Notes: a model not told the origin generated them from the sequence alone. DNA of 64,000 bases from Bacteroidales bacterium (GCA_003142255.1 PLLO01000012.1:248001-312000), one strand, 5' to 3'; shown: positions 18,232 to 28,017, counted from the stretch's first letter. Numbers and translations are program-made.

Positions 18232-18972
18232 TCAGGATGACCTCTGCCTGATAATCTCGTAGATAAGAATCCCTGCGGCTACTGATACGTTCAGGGAGCC
18301 TATTTTCCCTGTCATGGGTATTATTATTTCCTGATCGGTCAATGCCAGAAGCTCGCGGCTGATCCCCTTCTCTTCAGATCCCATTATCAGTACTGCCGGC
18401 CCGGTGAGTTGAGCTTTTGATGCCTCGATGCCGGATTTTTCGGTAGCACTTATAATTTTAAGCCCTGATTCCTTAAGATATTCGATTGATTTGACTATGC
18501 TTTTTTCCCTGCATACAGGAAATGAATGAAGGGCCCCGGCTGATGTTTTAACTGCGTCGGCCGTGATCCTTGCAGAGCCTTTTTCGGGGATCAGCACCGC
18601 ATGTGCCCCGAGGCATTCTGCACTCCTTACTATTGCTCCGAAATTTCTGACATCCGAGACACCGTCCAGGGCAACTATCAGCGGGTCGTCTCCTTTTTCA
18701 TAGATCATCGGAAGCAGGTTCGCTATATGCTGGTACTCTATAACCGAAAGCCAGGCAAGGACGCCCTGGTGGTTTTTCCTTGTCACCAGTTCAATCCTTT
18801 CGACGGGGACTATCTGGTAAACGATGCCATTCTTTTTTACCTCGGTCATCAGTTCATGGTAGAGCTGACCCTGTAGCCCCTGTTTAATAAGAAGACGGTC
18901 AATCTGTTTGCCGGCTTTAATTGCCTCAATTACAGGCCGGAGGCCAAAAATACAATCGGATTCTTTTTGCAT
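18232..18972 (-). CDS. rlmB: 23S rRNA (guanosine-2'-O)-methyltransferase RlmB-like (SpoU/TrmH family)
   Basis: The 246-residue protein has an N-terminal substrate-binding domain (IFGLRPVIEAIKAGKQIDRLLI) and a C-terminal SPOUT knot with VALDGVSDVRNFGAIVRSAECLGA (motif 1, about 98-121), IMGSEEKGISRELLALTD (motif 2, about 196) and IPMTGKIGSLNVSVAAGILIYE (motif 3, about 216). These are TrmH/RlmB hallmarks; E. coli RlmB methylates G2251 of 23S rRNA. It is the last gene of a four-gene minus-strand run (ABC-F, thioesterase, GWxTD protein, rlmB), 4 bases after the GWxTD gene. Confidence 0.92.
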   Translation of the reverse strand: MQKESDCIFGLRPVIEAIKAGKQIDRLLIKQGLQGQLYHELMTEVKKNGIVYQIVPVERIELVTRKNHQGVLAWLSVIEYQHIANLLPMIYEKGDDPLIVALDGVSDVRNFGAIVRSAECLGAHAVLIPEKGSARITADAVKTSAGALHSFPVCREKSIVKSIEYLKESGLKIISATEKSGIEASKAQLTGPAVLIMGSEEKGISRELLALTDQEIIIPMTGKIGSLNVSVAAGILIYEIIRQRSS

Positions 18973-18976
18973 AATA

Positions 18977-20314
18977 TCAGAATTCTTCAGGGTTATCGAG
19001 CCGGAAGACTATCCCTTTTTTCCAGCAGGCGACTGCCTGGGCCCAAAAGCTTACCAGCGTTTCACTTCTGCTGAGATAATAATCGTTATTGGTAAATATG
19101 CTCTCTTTCCTTTTAAAATTAAAATAGAGATACTCTTCCTTTACTATATACCTTGTACCCCATGTTGATTTTACAATCGGCTTACGGTATCCCCAGGTCT
19201 CGCCATCGATGCTCTTATAAACCTTGTCCGGCGGACCATAAATAAGGTAGATCATTCCCCGTTCAGTACGCCATCCTTCCTTGTAGGAGGTAAAATACAG
19301 ATCTGCGTATTGCACCCTGGTATAATAGATCCTTATAAGCTCGCGCGCTTTATCGACGTTATTTGCGCACTTGATCCAGAACTCGTCGAGAGCGACTTTT
19401 GGTCTGGGTGCTGACCTCATCTGATCAAGTTCATCCGGAGTTGTGAGGTAAGCGAGAGGCTCGATCATGGCTTCAGGTGTGTTCATTCCGGGGAATGATG
19501 GACCGAAGTTCATAAAGGCGTATCCTTCAGCTGTATCTCTTCGGATGGTGCACATATAGATACCATCTTTCGGGAACATCATTGGAAGCGTATCGGAATA
19601 AGGCAAAACCACTGTTGTATCGGGACCGTAATCGATTGTTTTTTCGGGCAGAAGCATTGCAGGAGGATCCGGTATCTGCCTGAATGGTTTATAAAACGAA
19701 ATATATAGCGAATCAGGCTTACCTCTCAGGTAAACAAGGTTAACAAATTCATCCTTCCTGACGACTGGTTCGAAAAGTTCACTCTTTTGGAAATAGTCTA
19801 TTGCCAGAAAATTATAATTATTTATATCCGACAATGTGTTAAACGGAACAAAAGCCTGCATCACCAATAAACGGAGCCTGTCAAGGATCTTGACTTCGGC
19901 AATATATTCAGTTCCTTTTTTTACTTTAAGTGGAATTTCATATAAGTATTCCTGTTTTCCTGCTACTTTTTCTATGCTTAAATCGGTGTGTACAGTATCA
20001 GCAAGGACTCTCCCCTGGCTTATACTGAAAAGCTTTACGGTAATAAGCATTTCTGACGTTGGCAGACCTTTCGAGTTGGCTTCCGAGAAAAAGAGTTCTT
20101 TGCCGGAGAATTTTACATCCAGCACGGACCTGTTGTCAGACTGGTTGATAACATTATATTGCGGGGTAATGGGATTCTTAGTTGGATTATACAGATATGA
20201 GAGATCCTTGGAGTCGGAAACTGTCTGGGTAGTCTTACAGGAGACAAACACCATTGCTGAGATTATCAGTCCGGGTACAATCCAGAGAAAACTTTTTATG
20301 ACAGCTTTATTCAT
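18977..20314 (-). CDS. GWxTD domain lipoprotein
   Basis: The start at 20314 is preferred because it gives a clean lipoprotein signal (IISAMVFVSCKTTQ) and does not overlap the upstream thioesterase; a longer frame back to 20362 exists. The GWxTD motif region GWRTERGMIYLIYGPPDKV lies near residues 346-364, followed by ETWGYRKP. The rest is beta-rich and periplasmic by inference. GWxTD proteins are widespread in Bacteroidota and Acidobacteriota and their function is not established. It sits between an acyl-ACP thioesterase and rlmB, with short gaps of 11 and 4 bases. Confidence 0.85.
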   Translation of the reverse strand: MNKAVIKSFLWIVPGLIISAMVFVSCKTTQTVSDSKDLSYLYNPTKNPITPQYNVINQSDNRSVLDVKFSGKELFFSEANSKGLPTSEMLITVKLFSISQGRVLADTVHTDLSIEKVAGKQEYLYEIPLKVKKGTEYIAEVKILDRLRLLVMQAFVPFNTLSDINNYNFLAIDYFQKSELFEPVVRKDEFVNLVYLRGKPDSLYISFYKPFRQIPDPPAMLLPEKTIDYGPDTTVVLPYSDTLPMMFPKDGIYMCTIRRDTAEGYAFMNFGPSFPGMNTPEAMIEPLAYLTTPDELDQMRSAPRPKVALDEFWIKCANNVDKARELIRIYYTRVQYADLYFTSYKEGWRTERGMIYLIYGPPDKVYKSIDGETWGYRKPIVKSTWGTRYIVKEEYLYFNFKRKESIFTNNDYYLSRSETLVSFWAQAVACWKKGIVFRLDNPEEF

Positions 20315-20325
20315 AATGAGATCAT

Positions 20326-21084
20326 TTACACGTGCTCTTTCCATATAATCCTGATCCTGCAAAGTTCCTTGTTGTCATGGATCCTGATGACGGAGTGGTT
20401 GACGATACTTTTATTTTCAACATCCTGAGAAGATCTGATAAAAATTTCATCATCGAACATCGATTCGGCAAGATAGTTTATTTCTGCCGAACATGGAAGA
20501 TGGTTCATTGTGAAATTGAGATCATAAGAATCGCAGATCCACTTGATATAATTGGCATTGTTTGTATGCAGGTTAACATCAAGGTCACTGACTTTAACCC
20601 TGAAAGGAGCAGCAGAATTTCCGTTTTCAGATAACTCATGCAGCTTTTCCGGATTTCTTGCTGAGGTCGGGATGAGAAGGTTGCTGTCGTTATATTGACT
20701 CAGCAGCCCGTCAGGCCGCTGTATTTTTTTCGTGGTCCGGTCTATTATAAGCCATGATGATACCGCGGAAGCAATCATCCTCCCGTCAGGGAATTGAAGT
20801 TCGTAATTTCTCATTGCAAAGATCTTATCAGTGCCATTTGGCCAGGTTCTGATAATTATCTTATCGCCCCAGGAGGGCCACTGGGTTATTTCAGCATACA
20901 TCCTTGAGAGCACCCAGAACTGGTTTTTTTTCAGCAGGTCGTCTCTTCCGAAACCCAGCAATACGGCATGGTCAGATGCTATATCCTGCATGTAATTGAA
21001 CATGGAATAGAGCGTTAACCGGCTGTCAGGTCCAGTGTCATAGACATGAATTGTATAGTTCTTTTCAAGTTGCCTCAGAGCCAT
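20326..21084 (-). CDS. Acyl-ACP thioesterase (FatA/FatB-type double hotdog)
   Basis: The 252-residue protein has the double hotdog layout of acyl-ACP thioesterases: an N-terminal half with LTLYSMFNYMQDIASDHA and VLSRMYAEITQWPSWGDKIIIRTWPNG, and a C-terminal half with FRVKVSDLDVNLHTNNANYIKWICDSY, where the Asp-x-N-x-H-x-x-N segment supplies catalytic residues. It releases free fatty acids from acyl carrier protein in the cytoplasm, probably to set membrane lipid chain length. The stop is 2 bases... from the upstream ABC-F stop to this start, so the two are almost certainly cotranscribed. Confidence 0.9.
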   Translation of the reverse strand: MALRQLEKNYTIHVYDTGPDSRLTLYSMFNYMQDIASDHAVLLGFGRDDLLKKNQFWVLSRMYAEITQWPSWGDKIIIRTWPNGTDKIFAMRNYELQFPDGRMIASAVSSWLIIDRTTKKIQRPDGLLSQYNDSNLLIPTSARNPEKLHELSENGNSAAPFRVKVSDLDVNLHTNNANYIKWICDSYDLNFTMNHLPCSAEINYLAESMFDDEIFIRSSQDVENKSIVNHSVIRIHDNKELCRIRIIWKEHV

Positions 21085-21086
21085 CC

Positions 21087-23030
21087 TTAACCATTATTTT
21101 TTAAGAAAACTTCAACTTCATCTGTATATTGTTCCCACTTCTCCATTTCTTCATTCAGAAGTTCCTTTAGCTCCTGGTACCTCTTAAAAAAGTCCTCAGC
21201 TTCAGCTTGTTCATTGCTCCCTGTAGCAAAAGATTTATCAAGTTCCGAGATCTCATTTTCTATATTTTCAATTACCTTTTCTGAATCTTCGAGTTTTTTT
21301 CTAAGCTTCCTCAGGTTGCGGTCATATTCCTTCTTTTCGAGGTATTTCAGTTTATTTGATGAAATGTTTTCCAGTTGCATTTCCTTTTTTCCGGCATCCT
21401 TCTTTTCGATCTCCCTGAGGTTATCGATTTTCTTTTTTCTCAGGAAATCGTAAATTCCTCCGAGGTGCTCCCTGATACGGTTATGGCGGAATTCATAAAC
21501 TTTATCGACGATGCCGTCAAGAAAGTCGCGGTCATGTGAAACGGCTATTAGCGTGCCGTCATAGTTGATGAGGGCCTGTTTGAGTATATCCTTCGACCTG
21601 ATATCCAGATGGTTCGTCGGTTCATCCAGGACAAGAAGGTTATGTGGTTCGAGAAGCAGCCTTACCAGCGCAAGCCGTGACCTTTCGCCGCCGGAAAGGA
21701 CCTTGACTTTTTTATCGATTTCCTCGCCGCGGAAAAGAAAAGCGGCAAGCAGATCCCTCATCTTCGATCTGATATCTCCTTTAGCAATATCATCGATAGT
21801 CTGGAACACTGTCTTTTCACCATTCAGAAGCTCATCCTGGTTCTGGGCAAAATAGCCGATTTTAACATTATGCCCTATCTTAAGTGAACCCTCATAATCG
21901 AGCTCTCCGATTATGATCCTTGAAAAAGTCGTTTTCCCTTCACCGTTACGACCCACAAATGCCACTTTATCTCCCCTGTGGATCTTGAAATCAATATGCT
22001 GCAGAACATTAAGGGATCCGAAGCTCTTTGAAAGGTTTTCAGCTTCTATAACGTTGGTCCCGGAGTGGGGCGAGGGAGGAAACCGAAGGTTCATTGCGCT
22101 CATATCCTCTTCGTCGACCTCAAGCCTTTCGACCTTATTCAGCTGCTTTATTTTTGACTGGACCTGGACGGCTTTCGTGGCTTTATACCGGAATCTTTCG
22201 ATGAATTTCTCGGTATCGTCTATCATCTTCTGCTGATTCTTGTAAGCTGCCATCTGCTGTTCCCGTCTCTCTTTCCTGAGTTCAACAAACTTTGACCAGG
22301 AAGCCTTGTAATCATATATCTTCCCCAGCGATATCTCTATTGTTCTGGTTGTCACATTATCAAGAAATGCCCTGTCGTGTGAGACCAGAAGAACGGCACC
22401 CTTATATGCTGACAGGAAAGATTCGAGCCACTGAATAGATTCGATATCAAGGTGGTTTGTGGGCTCATCGAGCAGGAAAAGCGATGGTTTTTTCAGAAGT
22501 ATTTTTGCCAGCTCCACTCTCATCCTCCATCCGCCGCTGAGCTCTTTAGTCGGTCTGTCGAAATCTGTTCTTTCAAAACCGAGGCCGATGAGAGTCTTTT
22601 CGGCTTCAGCCATGTAATTGCTTCCTCCCAGCATCCTGTATCGCTCATCTATAACCGACAGATAGTCGCAGAGCTTCAGGTACTCAACCGATTCGTAGTC
22701 TGTTCTGTTCGCTATTTCTAAGCTGCAGTGCTCAATTTCTTCAGAGAGCCCGGTGACCTCGGCAAAGGCAGTTATCACTTCATTCAAAACCGTGGTTGTG
22801 TCATCGACCTTCATCTGCTGGGGAAGATAACCGATGGTAACCTCCCGTGACATGTCAACCAATCCGGACGATGGACTCTGCAAACCTGCTATTATCCTCA
22901 GAAGTGTGGATTTTCCGGAACCGTTTTTGCCAGCGAGGCCTATCCGGTCCTGATCATTAACCAGGAAGGAAATATTTGTAAGAAGGTCGAAGCTTCCAAA
23001 CGAAACCGAAAGATCCTGAACAGAAACCAT
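21087..23030 (-). CDS. ABC-F family ATPase (Uup/YdiF-like)
   Basis: The 647-residue protein carries two ABC domains without membrane segments: P-loops GKNGSGKST (about 38) and GRNGEGKTT (about 364), signatures LSGGWRMR (about 165) and LSGGERSR (about 448), with a charged helical linker between about 240 and 315 (RKERREQQMAAYKNQQKMI) that corresponds to the P-site tRNA interaction motif. The C-terminal 100 residues form a coiled coil (LRKLRKKLEDSEKVIENIENEISELDK), as in Uup-type proteins. ABC-F proteins act on the ribosome. TATATTTG on the minus strand at 23048-23055 fits a -7 promoter box for this four-gene operon. Confidence 0.93.
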   Translation of the reverse strand: MVSVQDLSVSFGSFDLLTNISFLVNDQDRIGLAGKNGSGKSTLLRIIAGLQSPSSGLVDMSREVTIGYLPQQMKVDDTTTVLNEVITAFAEVTGLSEEIEHCSLEIANRTDYESVEYLKLCDYLSVIDERYRMLGGSNYMAEAEKTLIGLGFERTDFDRPTKELSGGWRMRVELAKILLKKPSLFLLDEPTNHLDIESIQWLESFLSAYKGAVLLVSHDRAFLDNVTTRTIEISLGKIYDYKASWSKFVELRKERREQQMAAYKNQQKMIDDTEKFIERFRYKATKAVQVQSKIKQLNKVERLEVDEEDMSAMNLRFPPSPHSGTNVIEAENLSKSFGSLNVLQHIDFKIHRGDKVAFVGRNGEGKTTFSRIIIGELDYEGSLKIGHNVKIGYFAQNQDELLNGEKTVFQTIDDIAKGDIRSKMRDLLAAFLFRGEEIDKKVKVLSGGERSRLALVRLLLEPHNLLVLDEPTNHLDIRSKDILKQALINYDGTLIAVSHDRDFLDGIVDKVYEFRHNRIREHLGGIYDFLRKKKIDNLREIEKKDAGKKEMQLENISSNKLKYLEKKEYDRNLRKLRKKLEDSEKVIENIENEISELDKSFATGSNEQAEAEDFFKRYQELKELLNEEMEKWEQYTDEVEVFLKNNG

Positions 23031-23228
23031 TACATATAAAATTGACGCAAATATAGAAAAAGTAAGCCACCCTCAGAAGCCCATGATTTTAACTGAAGAA
23101 AAATCCTTGATGCAATGGCACGTTTTAATTACCTTTGAGTGCCTGGTCTGCGGGGAGTTTTTATACCGGTTTTACATTCCGGAAGGATATTAAGTTCAGG
23201 CATAAAACAATTAAATAAAGATCAGGAA

Positions 23229-24668
23229 GTGGGAAGAAAGAAAGAGCTGCCTTTGCTTGAAAAGGTTCTGATAACTGATATAGGTTCTGAAGGAAATGCC
23301 CTTGCCAGGGTTAACAATCAGGTGGTTTTTGTTCCGATGCTCATCCCGGGTGATGTTGTCGATATAAAGGTCCGGAGGAAAAGGAAAAAATTCCTCGAGG
23401 GAAGCGTAGTCAGATTTCATGAATACTCAGCCGACCGTATTGCGCCTGTGTGCAGGCATTTCGGTGTTTGCGGAGGCTGCAGCTGGCAGCACCTGCCATA
23501 TAATCTTCAGCTGAAATATAAACAGAAGCAGGTAACCGATAACCTTACCCGTATTGGCAAGGTCGAGCTGCCGCCCGTAAGCCCGATTTTAGGATCGTCA
23601 AACGTTTTTAATTACCGGAATAAGCTTGAATTTACATTTTCTGACAAACGCTGGCTTACAAGGGAAGAGTTGAACTCGGATACTGATTTTGAAAAAGAGG
23701 ATGCCCTGGGTTTTCATATTCCCGGCCTTTTCGATAAGGTGCTTGATATAAAGGAGTGCCATCTGCAGCCCGAACCGTCAAATGCAATCCGGGATGCAGT
23801 CAGGAGGTATGCCCACCGGAATGCTCTTCCTTTTTTCAATCTCCGTCAGCAGAGCGGCTTTCTAAGAAACCTCATTATCCGGAATTCAGGAGACGGAAAA
23901 GTAATGGTCATAGTGGTATTTTTCCTCGACGAAAAGGAGAGGAGGGAAGGACTCCTGGATTACATTGCGTCGGAATTTCCAATGGTCACATCACTCTTTT
24001 ATTTTATCAATAACAAAAAGAATGATTCTCTTACAGATCAGACGCCTGTCCTTTATAAGGGCGAAGATCACCTGGTAGAGGAGATGGATGGGCTCAGGTT
24101 CAGAATAGGCCCTAAATCATTTTATCAGACAAACACACTGCAGGCCAGGGAGCTTTATCGGATTGCGCGCGACTTTGCCGGGTTGACAGGCAGAGAAATT
24201 GTTTATGATCTTTATACCGGGACAGGTACTATTGCAAACTTTGTAGCATCATCATCGCTAAAAGTGATCGGTATTGAATATGTCGAGGATGCCGTGAGGG
24301 ATGCCGCCATCAATTCGCAGATGAATAACATCAAAAACTGTGTCTTCTTTGCCGGAGATATTAAAGAAGTTCTTACTGAGCAGTTTATGGAGATAAACGG
24401 ACATCCCGATGTGATCATCACAGATCCGCCCAGAGCCGGCATGCATGAAGATGTTGTGAAGACAATATTGTCTGCCGCTCCTTACAGGATTGTTTATATA
24501 AGCTGCAACCCTTCGACACAGGCACGCGATATTCTGTATCTGTCTGAAAAATATGATGTTGTTAAAGTTCAGCCGGTCGATATGTTCCCGCATACGCACC
24601 ATGTCGAAAATGCTATGCTGCTGGTTAGAAGGGAGCTTATCACCGGTATCGGAGAAAAAGAAAAATAA
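23229..24668 (+). CDS. rlmD: 23S rRNA (uracil-C5)-methyltransferase RlmD/RumA-like
   Basis: The frame is open from 23139, but the conserved TRAM domain begins at LPLLEKVLITDIGSEGNALARV, so GTG at 23229 is the better start. Four Cys typical of the iron-sulphur cluster are visible: three in CRHFGVCGGC (about residues 75-84) and one in IKECHLQP (about 175). The Rossmann methyltransferase follows with VYDLYTGTGTIANFVA, TDPPRAGMHEDVV and the nucleophile in ISCNPSTQARD (about 426). E. coli RlmD makes m5U1939 in 23S rRNA; paralogues with the same layout modify U747 or tRNA U54, so the exact site is not certain. Confidence 0.92.
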   Translation: MGRKKELPLLEKVLITDIGSEGNALARVNNQVVFVPMLIPGDVVDIKVRRKRKKFLEGSVVRFHEYSADRIAPVCRHFGVCGGCSWQHLPYNLQLKYKQKQVTDNLTRIGKVELPPVSPILGSSNVFNYRNKLEFTFSDKRWLTREELNSDTDFEKEDALGFHIPGLFDKVLDIKECHLQPEPSNAIRDAVRRYAHRNALPFFNLRQQSGFLRNLIIRNSGDGKVMVIVVFFLDEKERREGLLDYIASEFPMVTSLFYFINNKKNDSLTDQTPVLYKGEDHLVEEMDGLRFRIGPKSFYQTNTLQARELYRIARDFAGLTGREIVYDLYTGTGTIANFVASSSLKVIGIEYVEDAVRDAAINSQMNNIKNCVFFAGDIKEVLTEQFMEINGHPDVIITDPPRAGMHEDVVKTILSAAPYRIVYISCNPSTQARDILYLSEKYDVVKVQPVDMFPHTHHVENAMLLVRRELITGIGEKEK

Positions 24669-24703
24669 TGTATCTTTAGCATTCATGGGTTATAAAACTG
24701 TTA

Positions 24704-25519
24704 ATGGGCAACAAAGAACAAAATAGTCCTGAAATTGATTCGCTGATAAATACTGACAGGCTTGATGATCACCTTGCAAGCCTGAGGTATGCGGAAATAA
24801 TTCAGAGGGCTCTCATGCCTGATCCCGAGCTTCTCAAATCGGTTTTTAGTGATCATTTCGTTCTCTTTCTGCCAAGGGACATTGTCAGCGGTGATTTCTA
24901 CTACGTGCTGCGCAACAGTTCTTTCCTCTGCGTTGCTGCCGGTGACTGTACCGGGCATGGAGTGCCGGGAGCTCTTCTGAGCATCCTTGGTATCAGCTTT
25001 CTTAATGATATACTTCAGCTGCGGAGCGATATGAAGGCAAACAGAGTGCTCAACATGATGAGGGAAAAGATCATGAAGGCCCTTCACCAGACTGGCGATA
25101 AAGCTGAAACGAAAGACAGCATCGATATCGGATTGGTAATTATCGACTGCAATACCGGTGCTATTCAGTTTTCAGGCGCCAACAGGCCTCTCATCAGGGT
25201 CAGGAACGGTGAAATTGCCGAATTCAAACCGGATAAGATGACAATCGGCCTTGACCCTCTGAAAGAGCATCCGTTTACCAATCAGCAGATAGACTCTCTC
25301 GCCGGCGATACCTTTTATCTTTTCTCTGACGGGTATTCAGACCAGTTTGGGGAACTTACTGACAAGACATTCAAGCACAAGCATTTAAAGGCAGTTATAA
25401 GCTCGGTTGCCGGACTTCCCCTGATTAATCAAAAGGAGATACTTGAAAGCACATTTCACGAGTGGAAGGGAAACACGCAGCAGATTGACGATATCCTGGT
25501 ATTAGGTTTTCAATTATAA
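24704..25519 (+). CDS. SpoIIE-type PP2C serine phosphatase
   Basis: The 271-residue protein is essentially a phosphatase domain: FLPRDIVSGDFYYVL (about 50) and VAAGDCTGHGVPGALLSILG (about 72-91) contribute metal-binding Asp residues, and FYLFSDGYSDQFGE (about 205) and DDILVLGFQL at the end complete the site. No receiver, GAF or TPR sensor domain and no membrane segment is fused, unlike most RsbU-type proteins, so it must be controlled in trans. Typical substrates are phosphorylated anti-anti-sigma or STAS proteins, none of which is encoded nearby. It precedes the OLD-like ATPase by 10 bases on the same strand. Confidence 0.9.
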   Translation: MGNKEQNSPEIDSLINTDRLDDHLASLRYAEIIQRALMPDPELLKSVFSDHFVLFLPRDIVSGDFYYVLRNSSFLCVAAGDCTGHGVPGALLSILGISFLNDILQLRSDMKANRVLNMMREKIMKALHQTGDKAETKDSIDIGLVIIDCNTGAIQFSGANRPLIRVRNGEIAEFKPDKMTIGLDPLKEHPFTNQQIDSLAGDTFYLFSDGYSDQFGELTDKTFKHKHLKAVISSVAGLPLINQKEILESTFHEWKGNTQQIDDILVLGFQL

Positions 25520-25529
25520 TTAGAGTTCT

Positions 25530-27806
25530 ATGATGAAACTGGCAGCTTTCAGAATCAGGAATTTCAGGTCGATCGTGGATACCGGATGGCAATCTATTTC
25601 TCCTGACAATATAACCTGCCTTATCGGTCAGAACGAATCGGGAAAGACTTCTGTCCTTGAAGGTCTGAAAGTGTTTTATACGGGCTTGATATCTGAGGAT
25701 GTTCTGCGCAGCGACCTCTCTCTGCCTGAAGTCAGCTGCAGGTTTACAATTCCGGAAGGATGGCTGCTGAAGGTTACCGATAATCCGGGAACTGAATTGA
25801 AAGAACTGCTTGGAGGGCTGACCCATATTGAGCTGACACGTGCGTGGATTGCCGACCTTTCGTCGGTAATAGTAGTAAGCGGTGAGATCAGTCAGTACCT
25901 CGATTCACTTGAAGATGCCTGGAGGCTTTACCTGAATGATGTCACCATAAAGCTGCAGCAGGAGATAAACCAGATTAATGAGCTTGAAAATACCCGGGCT
26001 GACCTTATAAAAACGGAATCGGACCTCAGGGCGAAAATTGCCGAAAACGAACCGGGCTGGAGAGGACTGAGGTTTTTTTGTAAAAAGCCCTCTGAAAGTA
26101 TTGCAGCCCAGAGCCCCGGACTGAAAAACCAGTTAAACGAAACCAGGAAGCGAAAAGAGGAAATCTCGAATGATCTTCTGACCAGGCAGGCGATGAAGAA
26201 AACCGGCGAATCGTGGAAGAGGCTGAAAGAGAAATATGATCTGCTCAATGATCATCTTGCTGAGTTATCGGTGAAGCTCGAAGAACGCCATCAGAAGATG
26301 ACCCTTTTAATGAGGCCGATTGATGACGATGACGATCTTGAATGGAAAGAAATTCTTCAGGATTACAGGAAGACAAGGAGTGAAAGGGACCAGGTAAACG
26401 CGGATCTCGACAGGCACATTGCCATGTCAGGCTATATAATGGATGGATCGAATGAAGAGGATGCCGCTTTCAGTGTAAATGAAATAATACAATCATATAA
26501 ATCTGAATACAACAGCGAAATACTTGGCAAGAAGTACTTTGAATTCTGTCCTGTATTTGAGCTATTCGAGGATTTTGGCAGTCTTCTTCCGAACCGTATC
26601 GACATGGAGGATATTATTACGGGCAACGAAAAGGTTGAAGGATATAAGGCGGCCCGTAATTTTCTCTCGATAGCCCAGCTTGATTACTCATTTTTTCAGC
26701 AGCCATCAAGCAGGATACTTAAGCAGAAAATTGAAAACCTGAACCAGTCTCTCACACACAATTTCCAGGATTTCTGGCAGCAGTCAATAGGCCGCAACAA
26801 TAAGATTAACATACAGTTTGAGCTGGATCATTACAGTGCAGCATATGGTGACAAGGCCGGAAAGCCCTACCTTGAATTCTGGATCAAGGATCAAGGTGAG
26901 AGACTTTACCCCAAGCAGAGAAGCCGGGGAGTTCGCTGGTTCCTTTCCTTTTACATGGAGCTTAAGGCTTCGGCAAATGTCAACAAGCAGATGGTGTTAC
27001 TGGTCGACGAACCGGGAGTAAGCCTGCATGCAAGGGCCCAGGAGGATGTTCTCAAAGTATTTGACGATATTAAGGATAAGATACAGGTGATTTATACCAC
27101 ACATTCCCCGCACCTTGTCGAGATTAACAAGCTTCACCGGGTACTGGCTTTGCAGAGGGATGATCTTGACAGCCTGAGGAGCACGACCCGTATTCTTGAT
27201 CCGCTAAGTCTGTCTGCAGCCTCTCCCGATACACTCAGTCCGCTTCAGAGTATCCTGGGTAACCCAATGGCAGGAGAAGGTTTCTCGAATAAAAAATTCA
27301 ACCTGGTCATCAATAATACCGGATCCTTCTATATCCTCAATGCGATAATCCATCTCATGGGCTTCAAGGGAAAGATAAGCGTGATTCCTTCGACCGGCGT
27401 TTCGAACATACCTTTATTATGTAATATCCTGATGGGATGGGGACTCGATTTTGCCGTGATACTTTTTGATAATGAAAATGAGATTAAGATCGGGGAGCTT
27501 TTAAAGGGTTCTCTTTATAAAACAGATTCCGATAACAGGGAGATGATTCTCAAAATGAAGGATGGGGTTCATGATTCGGAGGACCTCTTATCGACGCTGG
27601 ATTTTAAGAATTTTATCCTTAAATCGAGGGAGGGAATAACTGTTTCAAACTCTGAGTTTGTTCGCGAACACGAGATGCCAAGGAATTTTCTCTTCTCACG
27701 CTTCTTGTCCGATGTGAAGGCCGGATTAATTAAAATTCAGGATTTTGATGAAGAGAGTACCGAGAATTTCCGAATGGTAATCGGGATGTTCAAGGTGTTG
27801 AAATAA
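25530..27806 (+). CDS. OLD-like AAA ATPase with degenerate TOPRIM-like domain
   Basis: The 758-residue protein starts with FRIRNFRSIVDTGW and the P-loop IGQNESGKTSVLEGL (about 33-47). Residues about 145-310 are a long charged coiled coil (ELENTRADLIKTESDLRAKI). The ATPase closes with VLLVDEPGVSLHARAQ (Walker B, about 489) and YTTHSPHLVEI (about 522). From about 590 comes a TOPRIM-like fold: NLVINNTGSFYILNAI where OLD nucleases have V-E-G-x-x-D, and AVILFDNENE where they have a D-x-D. The first acidic residue appears lost. OLD proteins act as ATP-regulated nucleases and GajA of Gabija is one, but no GajB-type helicase is present here; the next gene is a tRNA. It is probably cotranscribed with the phosphatase. 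Confidence 0.78.
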   Translation: MMKLAAFRIRNFRSIVDTGWQSISPDNITCLIGQNESGKTSVLEGLKVFYTGLISEDVLRSDLSLPEVSCRFTIPEGWLLKVTDNPGTELKELLGGLTHIELTRAWIADLSSVIVVSGEISQYLDSLEDAWRLYLNDVTIKLQQEINQINELENTRADLIKTESDLRAKIAENEPGWRGLRFFCKKPSESIAAQSPGLKNQLNETRKRKEEISNDLLTRQAMKKTGESWKRLKEKYDLLNDHLAELSVKLEERHQKMTLLMRPIDDDDDLEWKEILQDYRKTRSERDQVNADLDRHIAMSGYIMDGSNEEDAAFSVNEIIQSYKSEYNSEILGKKYFEFCPVFELFEDFGSLLPNRIDMEDIITGNEKVEGYKAARNFLSIAQLDYSFFQQPSSRILKQKIENLNQSLTHNFQDFWQQSIGRNNKINIQFELDHYSAAYGDKAGKPYLEFWIKDQGERLYPKQRSRGVRWFLSFYMELKASANVNKQMVLLVDEPGVSLHARAQEDVLKVFDDIKDKIQVIYTTHSPHLVEINKLHRVLALQRDDLDSLRSTTRILDPLSLSAASPDTLSPLQSILGNPMAGEGFSNKKFNLVINNTGSFYILNAIIHLMGFKGKISVIPSTGVSNIPLLCNILMGWGLDFAVILFDNENEIKIGELLKGSLYKTDSDNREMILKMKDGVHDSEDLLSTLDFKNFILKSREGITVSNSEFVREHEMPRNFLFSRFLSDVKAGLIKIQDFDEESTENFRMVIGMFKVLK

Positions 27807-27818
27807 GTAGATAATTAT

Positions 27819-27849
27819 TTTGCACTTACTACTTGTTTTTCTATTTTTG
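27819..27849 (+). promoter_or_regulatory. Bacteroidota-type promoter for tRNA-Ser(GCU)
   Basis: TTTG at 27819-27822, a 19-base spacer and TATTTTTG at 27842-27849 match the phylum's housekeeping consensus (TTTG-N19/21-TAnnTTTG). The predicted transcription start near 27856 is 20 bases before the tRNA. Confidence 0.7.
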
Positions 27850-27875
27850 TCGCGCTCACAGTGAAAGGAGAGATT

Positions 27876-27991
<116 letters not shown>

Positions 27992-28017
27992 CCATATTAT
28001 ATGACCGCGATGCCATG

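Noticed and set aside
23139-23228. Upstream TTG/in-frame extension of the RlmD-like gene
   Set aside because: Thirty extra residues precede the TRAM domain without homology signs; the region probably contains the promoter.
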